Assembly: GCA_036262035.1 (NCBI GenBank)
Contig: DATAJS010000026.1
Span: forward strand, 1-35,971
Direction of reading: 5' to 3'
DNA length: 35,971 nt
Origin: Burkholderiales bacterium
GTDB taxonomy: Bacteria; Pseudomonadota; Gammaproteobacteria; Burkholderiales; SG8-41
The notes under the pieces were generated by a model that saw only the letters and a list, made by a program, of their open reading frames with translations, was not told the origin of the DNA and ran no database searches. Each line of letters opens with the position of its first letter. Positions within the stretch are counted from its first letter, which is position 1. Positions 22,665 through 31,003 of the stretch are shown here, one piece after another. The position numbers and the translations under genes were made by a program.

Positions 22665-23636
22665 GTGCAGTCGAAAGCCATCGTTTTAGCCGCCGTCGCC
22701 GTCACAGCACTAGCCGCATCCGCCAGCTACGCCCAGAGCTATCCCACCCGTCCCATACGCCTCGTCGTGCCCTTCGGGCCCGGCGGCGGCTCCGATTTCG
22801 TCGGCCGGCTCGCGGGGCAGAAGCTGTCGGAGCAGATGGGACAGCAGGTCGTCGTCGACAACCGCGCCGGCGCGGCATCGCTGGTCGGCACCGAGATCGT
22901 GCTGCGCTCGCCCCCGGACGGCTACACGCTGCTCCTCGGCGATTCGGGTTTCGGCATCAACCTCGCGTACTACAAGAACGCCACCTACAACGCGGTGAAG
23001 GACTTCGCGCCGGTGACCGTGGTGGCCGACACTCCGTACATTCTCGCGGTCAATCCTTCGCTGCCGTATGCCGGCAGTCTCAAGGACCTCATCGCCGCGG
23101 CGAAGGCGCAGCCGGGCAAGCTCGCGGTCGGCTCGTCGGGTGCGGGCAGCGGCACGCACTTCACGGGCGAGCTTTTCAGGCTGCGCGCCGGCGTCAACAT
23201 GATCCACGTGCCTTACAAAGGCGGCGGCGCAGTCCTCGCGGACGTCGCGGCCGGCCACATCGCATCGACCATGACCACGCCGCCCGCGGCGTTTCCGCTG
23301 GTGAAGGCGGGCCGCCTGAAGATCCTCGCGGCGGCGTCGGCCAAGCGCAGCCCGCTGCTTCCCGACGTGCCGACGTTCGCCGAGCAGGGCGTTCCGGACG
23401 TGCTGGTGAGCAACTGGTACGGGATCATCGGCGTCGGCGGCACGCCCCAGCCGGTCATCAAGAAGCTGCACGACGAGCTCCTGAAAGCGATCGCCTCCCC
23501 CGACATGCGCGAGCGCCTCACGGCCAGCGGGCTCGAGCCGCATCCGATCACGCCCGAGCAGTTCTCGAAGATGATCGTGTCCGAAGTCGAGCGCTGGAAG
23601 CGCGTCGCGAAAGAGAGCGGCATCAGGCAGGAGTAG
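22665..23636 (+). CDS. Bug/TctC-family periplasmic solute-binding protein 7
   Basis: 323 aa from a GTG at 22665, preceded by gagg about 8 bases away. The signal peptide is about 1-24 (KAIVLAAVAVTALAASASYA/QSYP). The mature start YPTRPIRLVVPFGPGGGSD is followed by VVVDNRAGAA, DGYTLLLGDS, AVGSSGAGSG, HVPYKGGGA and LPDVPTFAEQ. The frame is open far upstream, but only through the GGT gene's antisense, so the GTG is the sensible start. Divergent from ggt with 84 bases between starts. No repeat is present in this signal peptide, which makes it a good reference for the repeat-bearing paralogues. A link to gamma-glutamyl compounds is inferred from context only. Confidence 0.92.
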   Translation: MQSKAIVLAAVAVTALAASASYAQSYPTRPIRLVVPFGPGGGSDFVGRLAGQKLSEQMGQQVVVDNRAGAASLVGTEIVLRSPPDGYTLLLGDSGFGINLAYYKNATYNAVKDFAPVTVVADTPYILAVNPSLPYAGSLKDLIAAAKAQPGKLAVGSSGAGSGTHFTGELFRLRAGVNMIHVPYKGGGAVLADVAAGHIASTMTTPPAAFPLVKAGRLKILAAASAKRSPLLPDVPTFAEQGVPDVLVSNWYGIIGVGGTPQPVIKKLHDELLKAIASPDMRERLTASGLEPHPITPEQFSKMIVSEVERWKRVAKESGIRQE

Positions 23637-23638
23637 CG

Positions 23639-23675
23639 TGAGAAATCTCACATCGTTTGTGAAAGCGTTGTGAAA
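23639..23675. promoter_or_regulatory. Palindrome and direct repeats upstream of the GGDEF gene
   Basis: The palindrome tgagaaatctca (23639-23650) is followed by two ttgtgaaa copies at 23657-23664 and 23668-23675, spaced 11 bases, about one helical turn. They lie in the 111-base gap between the Bug stop and the GGDEF start. They could be an operator or activator site; no regulator gene is nearby. The palindrome might instead end the Bug transcript. Confidence 0.3.
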
Positions 23676-23747
23676 TTGAGGGGGAATTTGGGGGACGCGA
23701 GCGCGCGGCGCGCGGCATCATAGGCAAAAACGACTACCGCGCTCTCG

Positions 23748-24605
23748 ATGAGCAACTCAGCAATCAGCACCGCGCCCTCCGCGCTGCCCAGCCGTCGCAC
23801 GATGCTCGCCGCCTTTCTCCTGTGCGTGCTCGTGATCAACGCTTTCGCGCTCGGCTCGCTCTATCTCCTCCAGCGCGACCACGACTCGCACCGCCTCGTG
23901 CTCGAGGCGGCGCTTGCGCAGGTCCAGGCCGACCCGGCGCGCGCCTCGCAGGAGATGCAGCGGGTCGAAGCGCAGAAGTTTCGCAGCGAGCGCGACCTGC
24001 GCATCGTGCTCGCGATGATGGCCGTCGTGTGTCTCGCGATGATCGTGGTGCTGTTCTGGCGCGTGGACCGGCTGTGGGCCATGTGGAAGCGCGCGCTCGC
24101 CGAGACCCAGCACCACGCGCATCACGACGACCTGACCGGGCTGCCGAACGCGCGTCTCCTCAAGGACCGGCTCGACGTCGCGCTCGCGTACGCGCGCCGC
24201 GTGAAGCAGAAGGTCGCGGTGGTCGCGCTGGATTTCGACGGCTTCACCCGCGTCAACGAGCAGCACGGCAACGGCGCGGGAGACGAAGTGCTGCGCCAGG
24301 CCGGGATCCGTTTGCAGAGGCTGTGCCGCGATGCCGACACCGTCGCCCGCACCGCGGGTGACGAGTTCGTGCTGGTGCTATCGGACGTGAATTCGGAAGC
24401 CGACGTGCGCGCGTTCGCGGAGCGCCTCATCGCGTCGCTGTCAGCGCCGTACGAAGTGCACGGCGCCGAGATCGCGCTCGGCGCGTCGGTGGGCGTGGCG
24501 CTCTTCGCCGGACAGGCGGCATCGGGCGACGCGCTGGTGCGCGCCGCCAACGCCGCGCTCGTCGGCGTCAAGCGTCTCGGTCACGGCCAGGTCGCGTTCG
24601 CCTGA
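23748..24605 (+). CDS. Membrane-anchored diguanylate cyclase (GGDEF domain)
   Basis: 285 aa. Two membrane segments, about 19-41 and 86-104, enclose a short periplasmic part (about 42-85) that may sense a signal. The GGDEF domain starts near residue 125 (DDLTGLPNARLL). DFDGFTRVNEQHG (162-174) carries a metal-binding Asp, and the active-site motif is AGDEF (203-207), a variant of GGDEF often still active. An RDAD inhibitory site at 194-197 has the canonical 5-residue spacing, suggesting product inhibition by c-di-GMP. It would make c-di-GMP from two GTP. The Asn-His pair usually seen in the substrate loop is NEQHGNGAG, slightly altered. It converges with the small ORF at 24608. Confidence 0.9.
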   Translation: MSNSAISTAPSALPSRRTMLAAFLLCVLVINAFALGSLYLLQRDHDSHRLVLEAALAQVQADPARASQEMQRVEAQKFRSERDLRIVLAMMAVVCLAMIVVLFWRVDRLWAMWKRALAETQHHAHHDDLTGLPNARLLKDRLDVALAYARRVKQKVAVVALDFDGFTRVNEQHGNGAGDEVLRQAGIRLQRLCRDADTVARTAGDEFVLVLSDVNSEADVRAFAERLIASLSAPYEVHGAEIALGASVGVALFAGQAASGDALVRAANAALVGVKRLGHGQVAFA

Positions 24606-24607
24606 CC

Positions 24608-24865
24608 TCACGCCTGCACGATATCGAGCTTGCGGCGATCGCCGAAATGATCGACCAGGACCTGCGGATCGCCGACCTCGACGTCGCCGGTGAAGCCGTG
24701 GCCCTTGGCGTCGTGCACAGCCGCCACGATCGTATAGAAGCCCTTGCCGACCGCGACGACGCGACCGTTCGCGTCGAGGCGCGCCCAGCACCAGCGGTGG
24801 CCGGCGGCGCCGTCCTCCTCGATGGGCTTCGTGAAGAATCGCCACTCGTAAATGTGCGGATCCAT
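24608..24865 (-). CDS. Small hypothetical protein
   Basis: 85 aa, start ATG at 24865 (MDPHIYEWRFF). The composition is balanced and unlike the Arg-rich shadows around it (RWCWARLDANGRVVAVGKGF, then a GFTGDVEVGDPQVLVDHFG tail). I do not recognise a family. It ends 2 bases from the GGDEF stop, in convergent orientation. The frame is open further upstream with Arg-rich sequence, so the start is uncertain. No strong Shine-Dalgarno is visible. No signal peptide or membrane segment. Confidence 0.6.
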   Translation of the reverse strand: MDPHIYEWRFFTKPIEEDGAAGHRWCWARLDANGRVVAVGKGFYTIVAAVHDAKGHGFTGDVEVGDPQVLVDHFGDRRKLDIVQA

Positions 24866-25055
24866 GTCCGGGTGAGAGCAATCTTCGGCCCGACGCGACG
24901 ATAGGCGCAGAAACAAGGGTTTACACGCCGAATCGCGACGCCGCGCTGTCGCCGCCCGCCTACAGCGCGAGTGCGCCCCGAAACGCGCCTGCCACGTCTT
25001 TCCGACTGACGGCCGTCCTTCGCGCGCGTGTCGCCGTCGGGCAACGGCTCTGTTT

Positions 25056-25083
25056 TTGCCAGACACGGTACGTTCCCGTTAAT
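25056..25083 (+). promoter_or_regulatory. Weak candidate promoter for the NAD synthetase gene
   Basis: TTGCCA at 25056-25061 and GTTAAT at 25078-25083 are 16 bases apart and end about 40 bases before the ATG at 25125. Each hexamer matches the sigma-70 consensus at about 4 of 6 positions. The rest of the 24866-25124 gap shows no other signal to me. Confidence 0.25.
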
Positions 25084-25124
25084 CTCTCGGCCTTGTTCAC
25101 ACCTCCGGGCCGGGTTCGTCGCAC

Positions 25125-27185
25125 ATGCAGATCAGGGACAGCTTTTATTCGCTGCACGCTCAGGGTTTCGTGAGGATCGCGGCGTGCACGCCGCGCATCT
25201 GCGTGGGCGACCCCAAAGCGAACGGCGAGGAGACGCTCGCGCTCATGCGCGAGGGCGAAGACCGTCAGGTCGATCTCATGGTGTTTCCGGAGCTCGGGAT
25301 CAGCGCGTACGCGATCGACGATCTGTTCCTGCAGGACGCGCTGCTCGACGGCGTCGAGGACGCGATCGCACGGCTCGTGGAAGCGTCCAAAGCGCTCTCG
25401 CCGGTGTTCGTCGTCGGTGCGCCGGTCCGCCGCAACAATCGCCTCTACAACTGCGCGGTGGTGTTCGCGCGCGGGAAGATCCTCGGCGTCACGCCGAAAT
25501 CGTTCCTGCCGAACTATCGCGAGTACTACGAGAACCGCTGGTTCGCGCCGGGTGTCAACACCGCCGGACTCGACGTCGAGATCGCCGGCCAGACCGTGCC
25601 GTTCGGCACCGATCTCATCTACGCGGCGACCGATCTTCCCGATTTTGTCTTCCACGTCGAGATCTGCGAAGACTTCTGGGCGGCGATGCCGCCGTCGACG
25701 CACGGTGCGCTCGCGGGGGCGCTGATCCTCTGCAACCTGTCCGCGTCGAACATCGTCGTCGGCAAGGCCGACGACCGGCACATCCTGTGCGCGTCGCAGT
25801 CGATGCGCTGTCACGCCGCGTACGTCTACACCGCAGCCGGTCCGGGCGAGAGCACGACCGACCTCGCGTGGGACGGCCATGCCACCATCTACGAGCTCGG
25901 CAGCCTCGTCGCGTGCACCGAGCGCTTTCCGGACAAGAGCCAGATGGCGGTCGGCGACGTCGACGTCGAGCGCCTGCGGCTGGAGCGCATGCGCACGCAG
26001 ACCTACAACGCTGCGGCGGTGCACGACGGCAACCCCGAGCGCGCTTTCCGCCGCGTGTGCTTCGAGCACAAGCCTTCGTATGCGGATGTCGCCGCGCTCG
26101 AGCGCTCGATCGACCGCTTCCCGTTCGTCCCCGACGACCCGGCGCGGCTCGACCGCGACTGCTACGAAGCCTTCAACATCCAGGTCCACGGCCTGAGGAA
26201 GCGCATGCAGGTCACCAACGGCGAGCGCCTCGTCATCGGCGTGTCGGGCGGCCTCGACTCGACGCATGCGCTCATCGTCGCCGCGAAGTGCTTCGATTCG
26301 CTGGGCCTGCCGCGCACGAACATCCTCGGTTTCACGATGCCCGGCTTCGCGACGTCCGAAGGCACCAAATCGAACGCGTGGAAGCTGATGACCGCGCTCG
26401 GCATCACCGCCGAGGAGATCGACATCAAGCCCACCGCGATGCAGATGCTGAAGGAGATCGGGCATCCGTACGCGCGCGGCGAGCCGGTCTACGACATCAC
26501 GTTCGAGAACGTGCAGGCGGGCTTGCGCACCGATTACCTCTTCCGGCTCGCGAACCAGCGCAAGGCCTTCGTGCTCGGCACCGGCGACCTGTCCGAGCTC
26601 GCGCTCGGCTGGTGCACTTACGGCGTCGGCGACCACATGAGCCATTACAACGTGAACGGCTCGGTGTCCAAGACGCTCATCCAGTACCTGGTGCGCTGGG
26701 TGGTGAAGACCAACCAGTTCGACAGCGAGACGTCCGACACGCTGCTGTCGATACTGAATACCGAGATCTCGCCGGAGCTCGTTCCCGCGGACGCGAACAA
26801 CGGCGGCTTGCAGAGCACGCAGCAGAAGGTCGGGCCGTACGAGCTGCAGGATTTCCATCTCTTCTACATCACGCGCTACGGCATGCGGCCTTCCAAGGTC
26901 GCTTTCCTCGCGTGGCACGCGTGGCGCGACGTGAAGCACGGCGCGTGGCCTCCGCACTTCGTCGACGAAGGCAAGCACCAGTACACCATCGGCGACATCA
27001 AGAAGTGGCTCGGGGTCTTCCTCTATCGCTTCTTCGAGATCAGCCAGTTCAAGCGCTCCGCGCTGCCGAACGGGCCCAAGGTCGTCTCGGGCGGCAGCCT
27101 CTCGCCGCGCGGCGACTGGCGCGCGCCGTCGGACGGGAACGCGAGGGTGTGGCTGGATGAATTGGAAGCGAACGTCCCTGACTGA
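25125..27185 (+). CDS. nadE: Glutamine-dependent NAD(+) synthetase
   Basis: 686 aa, the long two-domain type found in Mycobacterium. The N-terminal nitrilase/glutaminase domain has the Glu-Lys-Cys triad E56 (FPELGIS), K125 (PKSFLPNYREYYE) and C181 (EICEDFW). It releases ammonia from glutamine. The C-terminal synthetase domain has the ATP pyrophosphatase loop SGGLDS at 374-379, then GTGDLSELALGW. It amidates nicotinic acid adenine dinucleotide to NAD in the cytoplasm. Length and motifs are complete, so it should be functional. It is an ordinary housekeeping gene between the accessory modules and is followed by a hairpin repeat that may terminate it. Confidence 0.96.
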   Translation: MQIRDSFYSLHAQGFVRIAACTPRICVGDPKANGEETLALMREGEDRQVDLMVFPELGISAYAIDDLFLQDALLDGVEDAIARLVEASKALSPVFVVGAPVRRNNRLYNCAVVFARGKILGVTPKSFLPNYREYYENRWFAPGVNTAGLDVEIAGQTVPFGTDLIYAATDLPDFVFHVEICEDFWAAMPPSTHGALAGALILCNLSASNIVVGKADDRHILCASQSMRCHAAYVYTAAGPGESTTDLAWDGHATIYELGSLVACTERFPDKSQMAVGDVDVERLRLERMRTQTYNAAAVHDGNPERAFRRVCFEHKPSYADVAALERSIDRFPFVPDDPARLDRDCYEAFNIQVHGLRKRMQVTNGERLVIGVSGGLDSTHALIVAAKCFDSLGLPRTNILGFTMPGFATSEGTKSNAWKLMTALGITAEEIDIKPTAMQMLKEIGHPYARGEPVYDITFENVQAGLRTDYLFRLANQRKAFVLGTGDLSELALGWCTYGVGDHMSHYNVNGSVSKTLIQYLVRWVVKTNQFDSETSDTLLSILNTEISPELVPADANNGGLQSTQQKVGPYELQDFHLFYITRYGMRPSKVAFLAWHAWRDVKHGAWPPHFVDEGKHQYTIGDIKKWLGVFLYRFFEISQFKRSALPNGPKVVSGGSLSPRGDWRAPSDGNARVWLDELEANVPD

Positions 27186-27189
27186 TTTC

Positions 27190-27277
27190 GTCATTCCCGC
27201 GAAAGCGGGAATCCATTTTCTACCTTGAACAAAGTCAAAATGGGCCCCGGATCGGCCGGGCCGGCCGTCCGGGACGA
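27190..27277. repeat. Dispersed hairpin repeat (copy 2) downstream of nadE
   Basis: The stem attcccgc at 27193-27200 and gcgggaat at 27205-27212 has a GAAA loop. The outer ends gtcattcc...ccatttt and caaaatgg...ggacgac are inverted. It has the same stem as the copy at 4852-4871. It starts just after the nadE stop and ends 18 bases before the GTG of the Hsp70-like gene, so it can act as a terminator and as part of that gene's leader. Confidence 0.7.
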
Positions 27278-27295
27278 CGCCCGCGCGAGGCTCAC

Positions 27296-28546
27296 GTGAG
27301 CCTCTCGTGCGGCGTCGATTTCGGCACGTCCAACTCCGCGCTCGCGGCCGGCGTCGACGGCGACGTCTCTCTGATCGACCTCGAGCACGGCGAGCCGACG
27401 ATCCCGAGCGCGATCTTCTTCGACGCCGAGACGAGCCGCGTGAGCTTCGGCCGCCACGCGATCCGCAACTACGTCGAAGGCGCCGAGGGACGGCTCATGC
27501 GCGCGCTGAAGAGCATCCTCGGCTCGTCGCTGGTCGACGAGACGACGTACGTGGAAGGCCGCGCGATCAGCTACAGGGACGTGATCGCCGCGTTCCTGCG
27601 GCATCTCAAGACCGTCGCCGAGAGCGACACCAACGAAGAGCTGACGCACGTCGTCATGGGACGCCCGGTGTTCTTCGTCGACGACGACCCGGCGCGCGAC
27701 AAGGCGGCGCAGGAGACGCTTCATACGTGCGCGCGGAGCGTGGGCTTCGAGCACGTCGAGTTCGAGCTCGAGCCGATCGCCGCGGCGCTCGATTTCGAGA
27801 CCACGCTAGCCCGCGAGACGCTCGCGCTGGTCGTCGATATCGGCGGCGGCACCGCGGACTTCTCGGTCGTGAGGCTCGGTCCCGAAGCGGCGCGCAAGGC
27901 GCAGCGTCACGACGACGTCCTCGCCAACCTCGGCGTGCACATCGGCGGCACCGATTTCGACCAGCTCCTCAGCCTGCACTGCGTGATGCCGCTCCTCGGT
28001 TACAAGTCGGCGGCTGAAAAGGGCGGCGAGGTGCCGTCGTGGGCCTACTTCGATCTGTCCACGTGGCACAGGATCAACCTGCTCCAGTCGTCCAAGACCC
28101 TGCACGAAGTGAAGACGCTCAGGCACTTCTACGTGGAGCCCGCGCTGCACGCGCGCCTCGTCAAAGCGTTGTCCAAGCGTCTGGGCCATCTCGTGCTCGG
28201 CCGTGTCGAGGAGGCGAAGATCCGCGCCTCGGGCGCGGGCGAGGGCGCGGTGTCCCTCGACGAGATCGAGGCGGGGCTGTGCGCGAACGTCGATACGATC
28301 ACCCTGGAGCAGGTGCTCGCGCAGAACGTCGCGTCGATCGTCGAGACCGCACGCCGCGCGGTGACGCTCGCGGGCGTCAGGGAGTCGAGCATCGCCACGC
28401 TGTACTTCACCGGCGGCTCGGCCGCGCTGCCGGCGCTGCGGAGGAGCTTCGCGGCGGCGTTTCCCGGCGCGACGCCGGTGTTCGGCGACCCGTTCGGCAG
28501 CGTCGCGAAAGGCCTCGGCGTCCGGGCCGCGACGTTGTTCCGTTGA
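27296..28546 (+). CDS. Hsp70-family (YegD-like) ATPase-domain protein
   Basis: 416 aa from a GTG at 27296, preceded by cgagg about 6 bases away. Actin/Hsp70 ATPase motifs are present: phosphate-1 GVDFGTSNSALA (6-17), phosphate-2 VVDIGGGTADFSV (179-191) and the adenosine motif YFTGGSAALPALR near 370. There is no substrate-binding C-terminal domain of DnaK length, as in E. coli YegD. It is probably a chaperone-like ATPase of unknown client. It ends 7 bases from the convergent HD-domain gene. It is not linked to any Bug module. Confidence 0.88.
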   Translation: MSLSCGVDFGTSNSALAAGVDGDVSLIDLEHGEPTIPSAIFFDAETSRVSFGRHAIRNYVEGAEGRLMRALKSILGSSLVDETTYVEGRAISYRDVIAAFLRHLKTVAESDTNEELTHVVMGRPVFFVDDDPARDKAAQETLHTCARSVGFEHVEFELEPIAAALDFETTLARETLALVVDIGGGTADFSVVRLGPEAARKAQRHDDVLANLGVHIGGTDFDQLLSLHCVMPLLGYKSAAEKGGEVPSWAYFDLSTWHRINLLQSSKTLHEVKTLRHFYVEPALHARLVKALSKRLGHLVLGRVEEAKIRASGAGEGAVSLDEIEAGLCANVDTITLEQVLAQNVASIVETARRAVTLAGVRESSIATLYFTGGSAALPALRRSFAAAFPGATPVFGDPFGSVAKGLGVRAATLFR

Positions 28547-28553
28547 TCCGGGG

Positions 28554-29114
28554 TTATTCGGCCTTGGCGATCATGAGGTGCTTCTTCCACCGGTCCTTGT
28601 GGATGCCGATGACGTCGAGCTGGTCGACGTAATAGAGGATCTTGCCTTCGAGCGTGTCGGGAAACTTCGCGGCGCTCGACGAGTGGGTCAGCATCACGTG
28701 GCTGATCTCGTGCGGCACGCCTTTCTGCACCGCGAGATGCGCACACCAGAAGCCGTGGCCGTAGTTCCTGCCGATCTCGGTGCGCTTCACCTTGCCTTCG
28801 GGCCCCGGCTCGTATTCGACGACCTTGCTCGCATCCTGCAACACCGCGGCGGCGATGAGATGGTCGCGGTTCACCTCGATCCTGTGGTGCTTCGCAAACG
28901 CGTCCGCCACCGCGAGCGCCATCTCGACGACGCACTGGGTGTGCGGCAGGTTGGGGTACGGAATCTCGCCCGAAGTGGGCAGGTCGCCGGGGTCGCTCCA
29001 TTCGGACATCGCCCACAGCTCTTCCCAGATCTCGATCACCGCGCGGCGCAGCTTCTCGTCGCGGATCTGCTGCACTTCGGGGTAGAGCGCGACGACGTCG
29101 AGCTTGCGCTTCAT
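28554..29114 (-). CDS. HD-domain phosphohydrolase-like protein with Gln replacing the HD histidine
   Basis: 186 aa. The start at 29114 has a near-perfect Shine-Dalgarno aaggag formed with the Bug stop (TAAGGAG). HD-domain landmarks are H58 (NLPHTQ), the position normally HD reading Q93-D94 (VLQDASKV) with K97, then H120 and H126 (HGFWCAH), H135 and D164 (YYVDQLD). The classical LxHDxxK motif thus has Gln for His, which may weaken metal binding. HD proteins hydrolyse nucleotides or phosphoesters. It is the last gene of an operon that starts with a 2-hydroxyacid oxidase and holds two Bug genes and a cupin. Confidence 0.82.
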   Translation of the reverse strand: MKRKLDVVALYPEVQQIRDEKLRRAVIEIWEELWAMSEWSDPGDLPTSGEIPYPNLPHTQCVVEMALAVADAFAKHHRIEVNRDHLIAAAVLQDASKVVEYEPGPEGKVKRTEIGRNYGHGFWCAHLAVQKGVPHEISHVMLTHSSSAAKFPDTLEGKILYYVDQLDVIGIHKDRWKKHLMIAKAE

Positions 29115-29125
29115 CGAATTTCTCC

Positions 29126-30082
29126 TTACTGCGTGATCGTGATCTTCGCCGCGCGGATCACGTTCGCCCATTTCGGTATCTCTTCGCGGATCAGCCGGTC
29201 GAACTCCTCCGGCGTGCTGCCGACGGGCTCGTTGCCGGTGGCGTTCATGCGCTCGACGATCTCCGGCGTCTTCACGATCCTGCGCAGGTCCTCGCTCAGC
29301 CGGTTCACGATGGGCCGCGGCGTTTTGGACGGCGCGACGATGCCGTACCAGCCGTTGAACGAGAACCCGGGGACGCCGGCCTCGCTCACGGTCGGCAGGT
29401 CGGGCGCGAGGCGCGAGCGCTTCGCGCCCGCGACCGCCAGCGCCCGCAGCTTGCCGCTCTTCACGTGCGGCAGCGTGATCGCGATCGTGTTGAACATCAC
29501 CTGCACCTGTCCGCCGAGGAGATCGGCGAGCGCGGGACCGTTGCCCTTGTACGGCACGTAGAGAAGGTCGATGCCCGCCTGGAGCTTGAAGAGCTCGCTG
29601 CCGAGGTGCTGGGAGCTGCTCGGCAGCGCGGCGATCGAATACTTGCCGGGACTCTGCTTCGCCAGCGCGATCAGCTCCTTCACGTTCTTCGCCGGGACCG
29701 ACGGATGCACGACCAGCATGCTCTCGTTGGTCGCGAGCTGCGTCACCGCCGAGAAATCGCGCACCGTGTCGAACGGCAGCTTCGGATACAGCGTCGGGTT
29801 GACCACGTGGCCCGAGAAGATGAAGAGCAGCGTGTAGCCGTCGGGCGGCGCCTTGGCGACGATGTCGGCGCCGATGTTGCCGCCCGCGCCGGGACGGTTG
29901 TCGACGATGACCTGCTGTCCCAGCGACGTCGAGAGCGGCTGCGCGACGAGCCGCGCCATGGTGTCGCCGCCGCCGCCGGGCGAAGATCCGACGATGAGGC
30001 GGATCGGCTTGGTGGGATAGCCCTGTGCGGCCGCGGTCGATGCGGCCAGCGCGAGCGTGAGAGCGACAGTCGTTCTGGTCAT
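29126..30082 (-). CDS. Bug/TctC-family periplasmic solute-binding protein 8
   Basis: 318 aa, ATG at 30082 overlapping the cupin stop (ATGA). The signal peptide is about 1-20 (TVALTLALAASTAAA/QGYP). The mature start YPTKPIRLIVGSSPGGGGD is unusual because VPF is replaced by VGS. VIVDNRPGAGG, DGYTLLFIFS, YVPYKGNGP and APDLPTVSEA follow. It has the shortest signal peptide of the nine. The upstream cupin and the other Bug gene at 31004 form a Bug-cupin-Bug block, so the two receptors and the cupin may handle one compound class; that is inference. The stop codon TAA is part of the next gene's Shine-Dalgarno. Confidence 0.93.
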   Translation of the reverse strand: MTRTTVALTLALAASTAAAQGYPTKPIRLIVGSSPGGGGDTMARLVAQPLSTSLGQQVIVDNRPGAGGNIGADIVAKAPPDGYTLLFIFSGHVVNPTLYPKLPFDTVRDFSAVTQLATNESMLVVHPSVPAKNVKELIALAKQSPGKYSIAALPSSSQHLGSELFKLQAGIDLLYVPYKGNGPALADLLGGQVQVMFNTIAITLPHVKSGKLRALAVAGAKRSRLAPDLPTVSEAGVPGFSFNGWYGIVAPSKTPRPIVNRLSEDLRRIVKTPEIVERMNATGNEPVGSTPEEFDRLIREEIPKWANVIRAAKITITQ

Positions 30083-30987
30083 GCGATGCCTCGATCCTGC
30101 GCGACGACGACCGTCGCGCCGAAAGGCGCTTCGATCTCGTGTCGAGCGCCGGCCGGAATGTGCAGCACGCAGTACTGCGGAATGGTGATCGGCTCGTCCT
30201 CGAGCATCGCTTCGAGCTCGCCTTCCGCGGCGAACACGAGCTGCTCGTTGTCGGCGCGATAGTTGGAGATTCGCGTGCGCGGCTCCAGCGTGAGCACGCA
30301 CACGTGCAGGCGCTCGCCGGTGAGCAGCTTGCCGCTCACGCCGTGGGGCAGCGACAGCGCCGTGTCGGGAACGACGTCCGCGCTGCACGTGCGGCCGGCG
30401 TTCTCGTCGTGCAGCGCACGCATGTCGTAGACGTAGCGCTTGCCGGGTCCCGGCGGAAGCGATTTCGCCTCCTCGATGGCGTCGGCAGTGCTGATGCGCC
30501 GTTCGTGCGCGCGGCTGCCGAAGCCGGGAAAACAGTTCGGTCCGTCGTATTTGCCGTCGACCGGCGGGCCGACGATGCCGTGGCGCGCATCCTTGATCGC
30601 GAAGAACACCAGGTCGTCGTCCGGGCACGCGAGTCCGGTGTGCACGAGCGAGCCCGGCGTGTGCAGGATGCAGCCCTTGCGGGCGAACACGCGATCGCCT
30701 TCGATGTCGCTCATCATCGTGCCCTGCAGGATGTAGTTGAACTGCTCGTTGGAATGGCTGTGCGCTTTGGCGCCGGTGCCGGCGGCCTGGCGTCCCAGCG
30801 TGCAGATGATCGACTGTCCGCTCAGCACCGCGCCGACGGTCGAAGACTTCCCCGTCTCCAGCGTTGCGCCGGAGAGCAGTCTCTTCGCGGTGACTTCGAG
30901 GCTCGTCTGTCCTTCGGGCACGCGGTCGAGCCGCGCGAAATCGTAGACGTGCTGGACCTGCGGCTCTACATCCGGAATCTCATCCAT
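30079..30987 (-). CDS. Bicupin protein
   Basis: 302 aa with two cupin barrels. The N-terminal cupin holds the metal motif HSHSNEQ (H76, H78, E81) and H116 (PGSLVH). The C-terminal cupin lacks the HxH pair (NYRADNEQ) but keeps PAGARHEI, so only the first barrel likely binds metal. Bicupins of this kind include gentisate dioxygenase-like and other ring-cleaving or epimerase-type enzymes; I cannot tell which. The start at 30987 is supported by AAGGAAG about 6 bases upstream. An ATGA overlap leads into a Bug gene, and another Bug gene ends 16 bases upstream. A catabolic enzyme coupled to solute capture is likely. Confidence 0.85.
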   Translation of the reverse strand: MDEIPDVEPQVQHVYDFARLDRVPEGQTSLEVTAKRLLSGATLETGKSSTVGAVLSGQSIICTLGRQAAGTGAKAHSHSNEQFNYILQGTMMSDIEGDRVFARKGCILHTPGSLVHTGLACPDDDLVFFAIKDARHGIVGPPVDGKYDGPNCFPGFGSRAHERRISTADAIEEAKSLPPGPGKRYVYDMRALHDENAGRTCSADVVPDTALSLPHGVSGKLLTGERLHVCVLTLEPRTRISNYRADNEQLVFAAEGELEAMLEDEPITIPQYCVLHIPAGARHEIEAPFGATVVVAQDRGIA

Positions 30988-31003
30988 CCAACTTCCTTCG
31001 ACA

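Noticed and set aside
24960-27194. Very long minus-strand open frame opposite nadE (744 codons)
   Set aside because: Arg- and Val-rich antisense shadow of a complete NAD synthetase gene in GC-rich DNA; no domain recognised.
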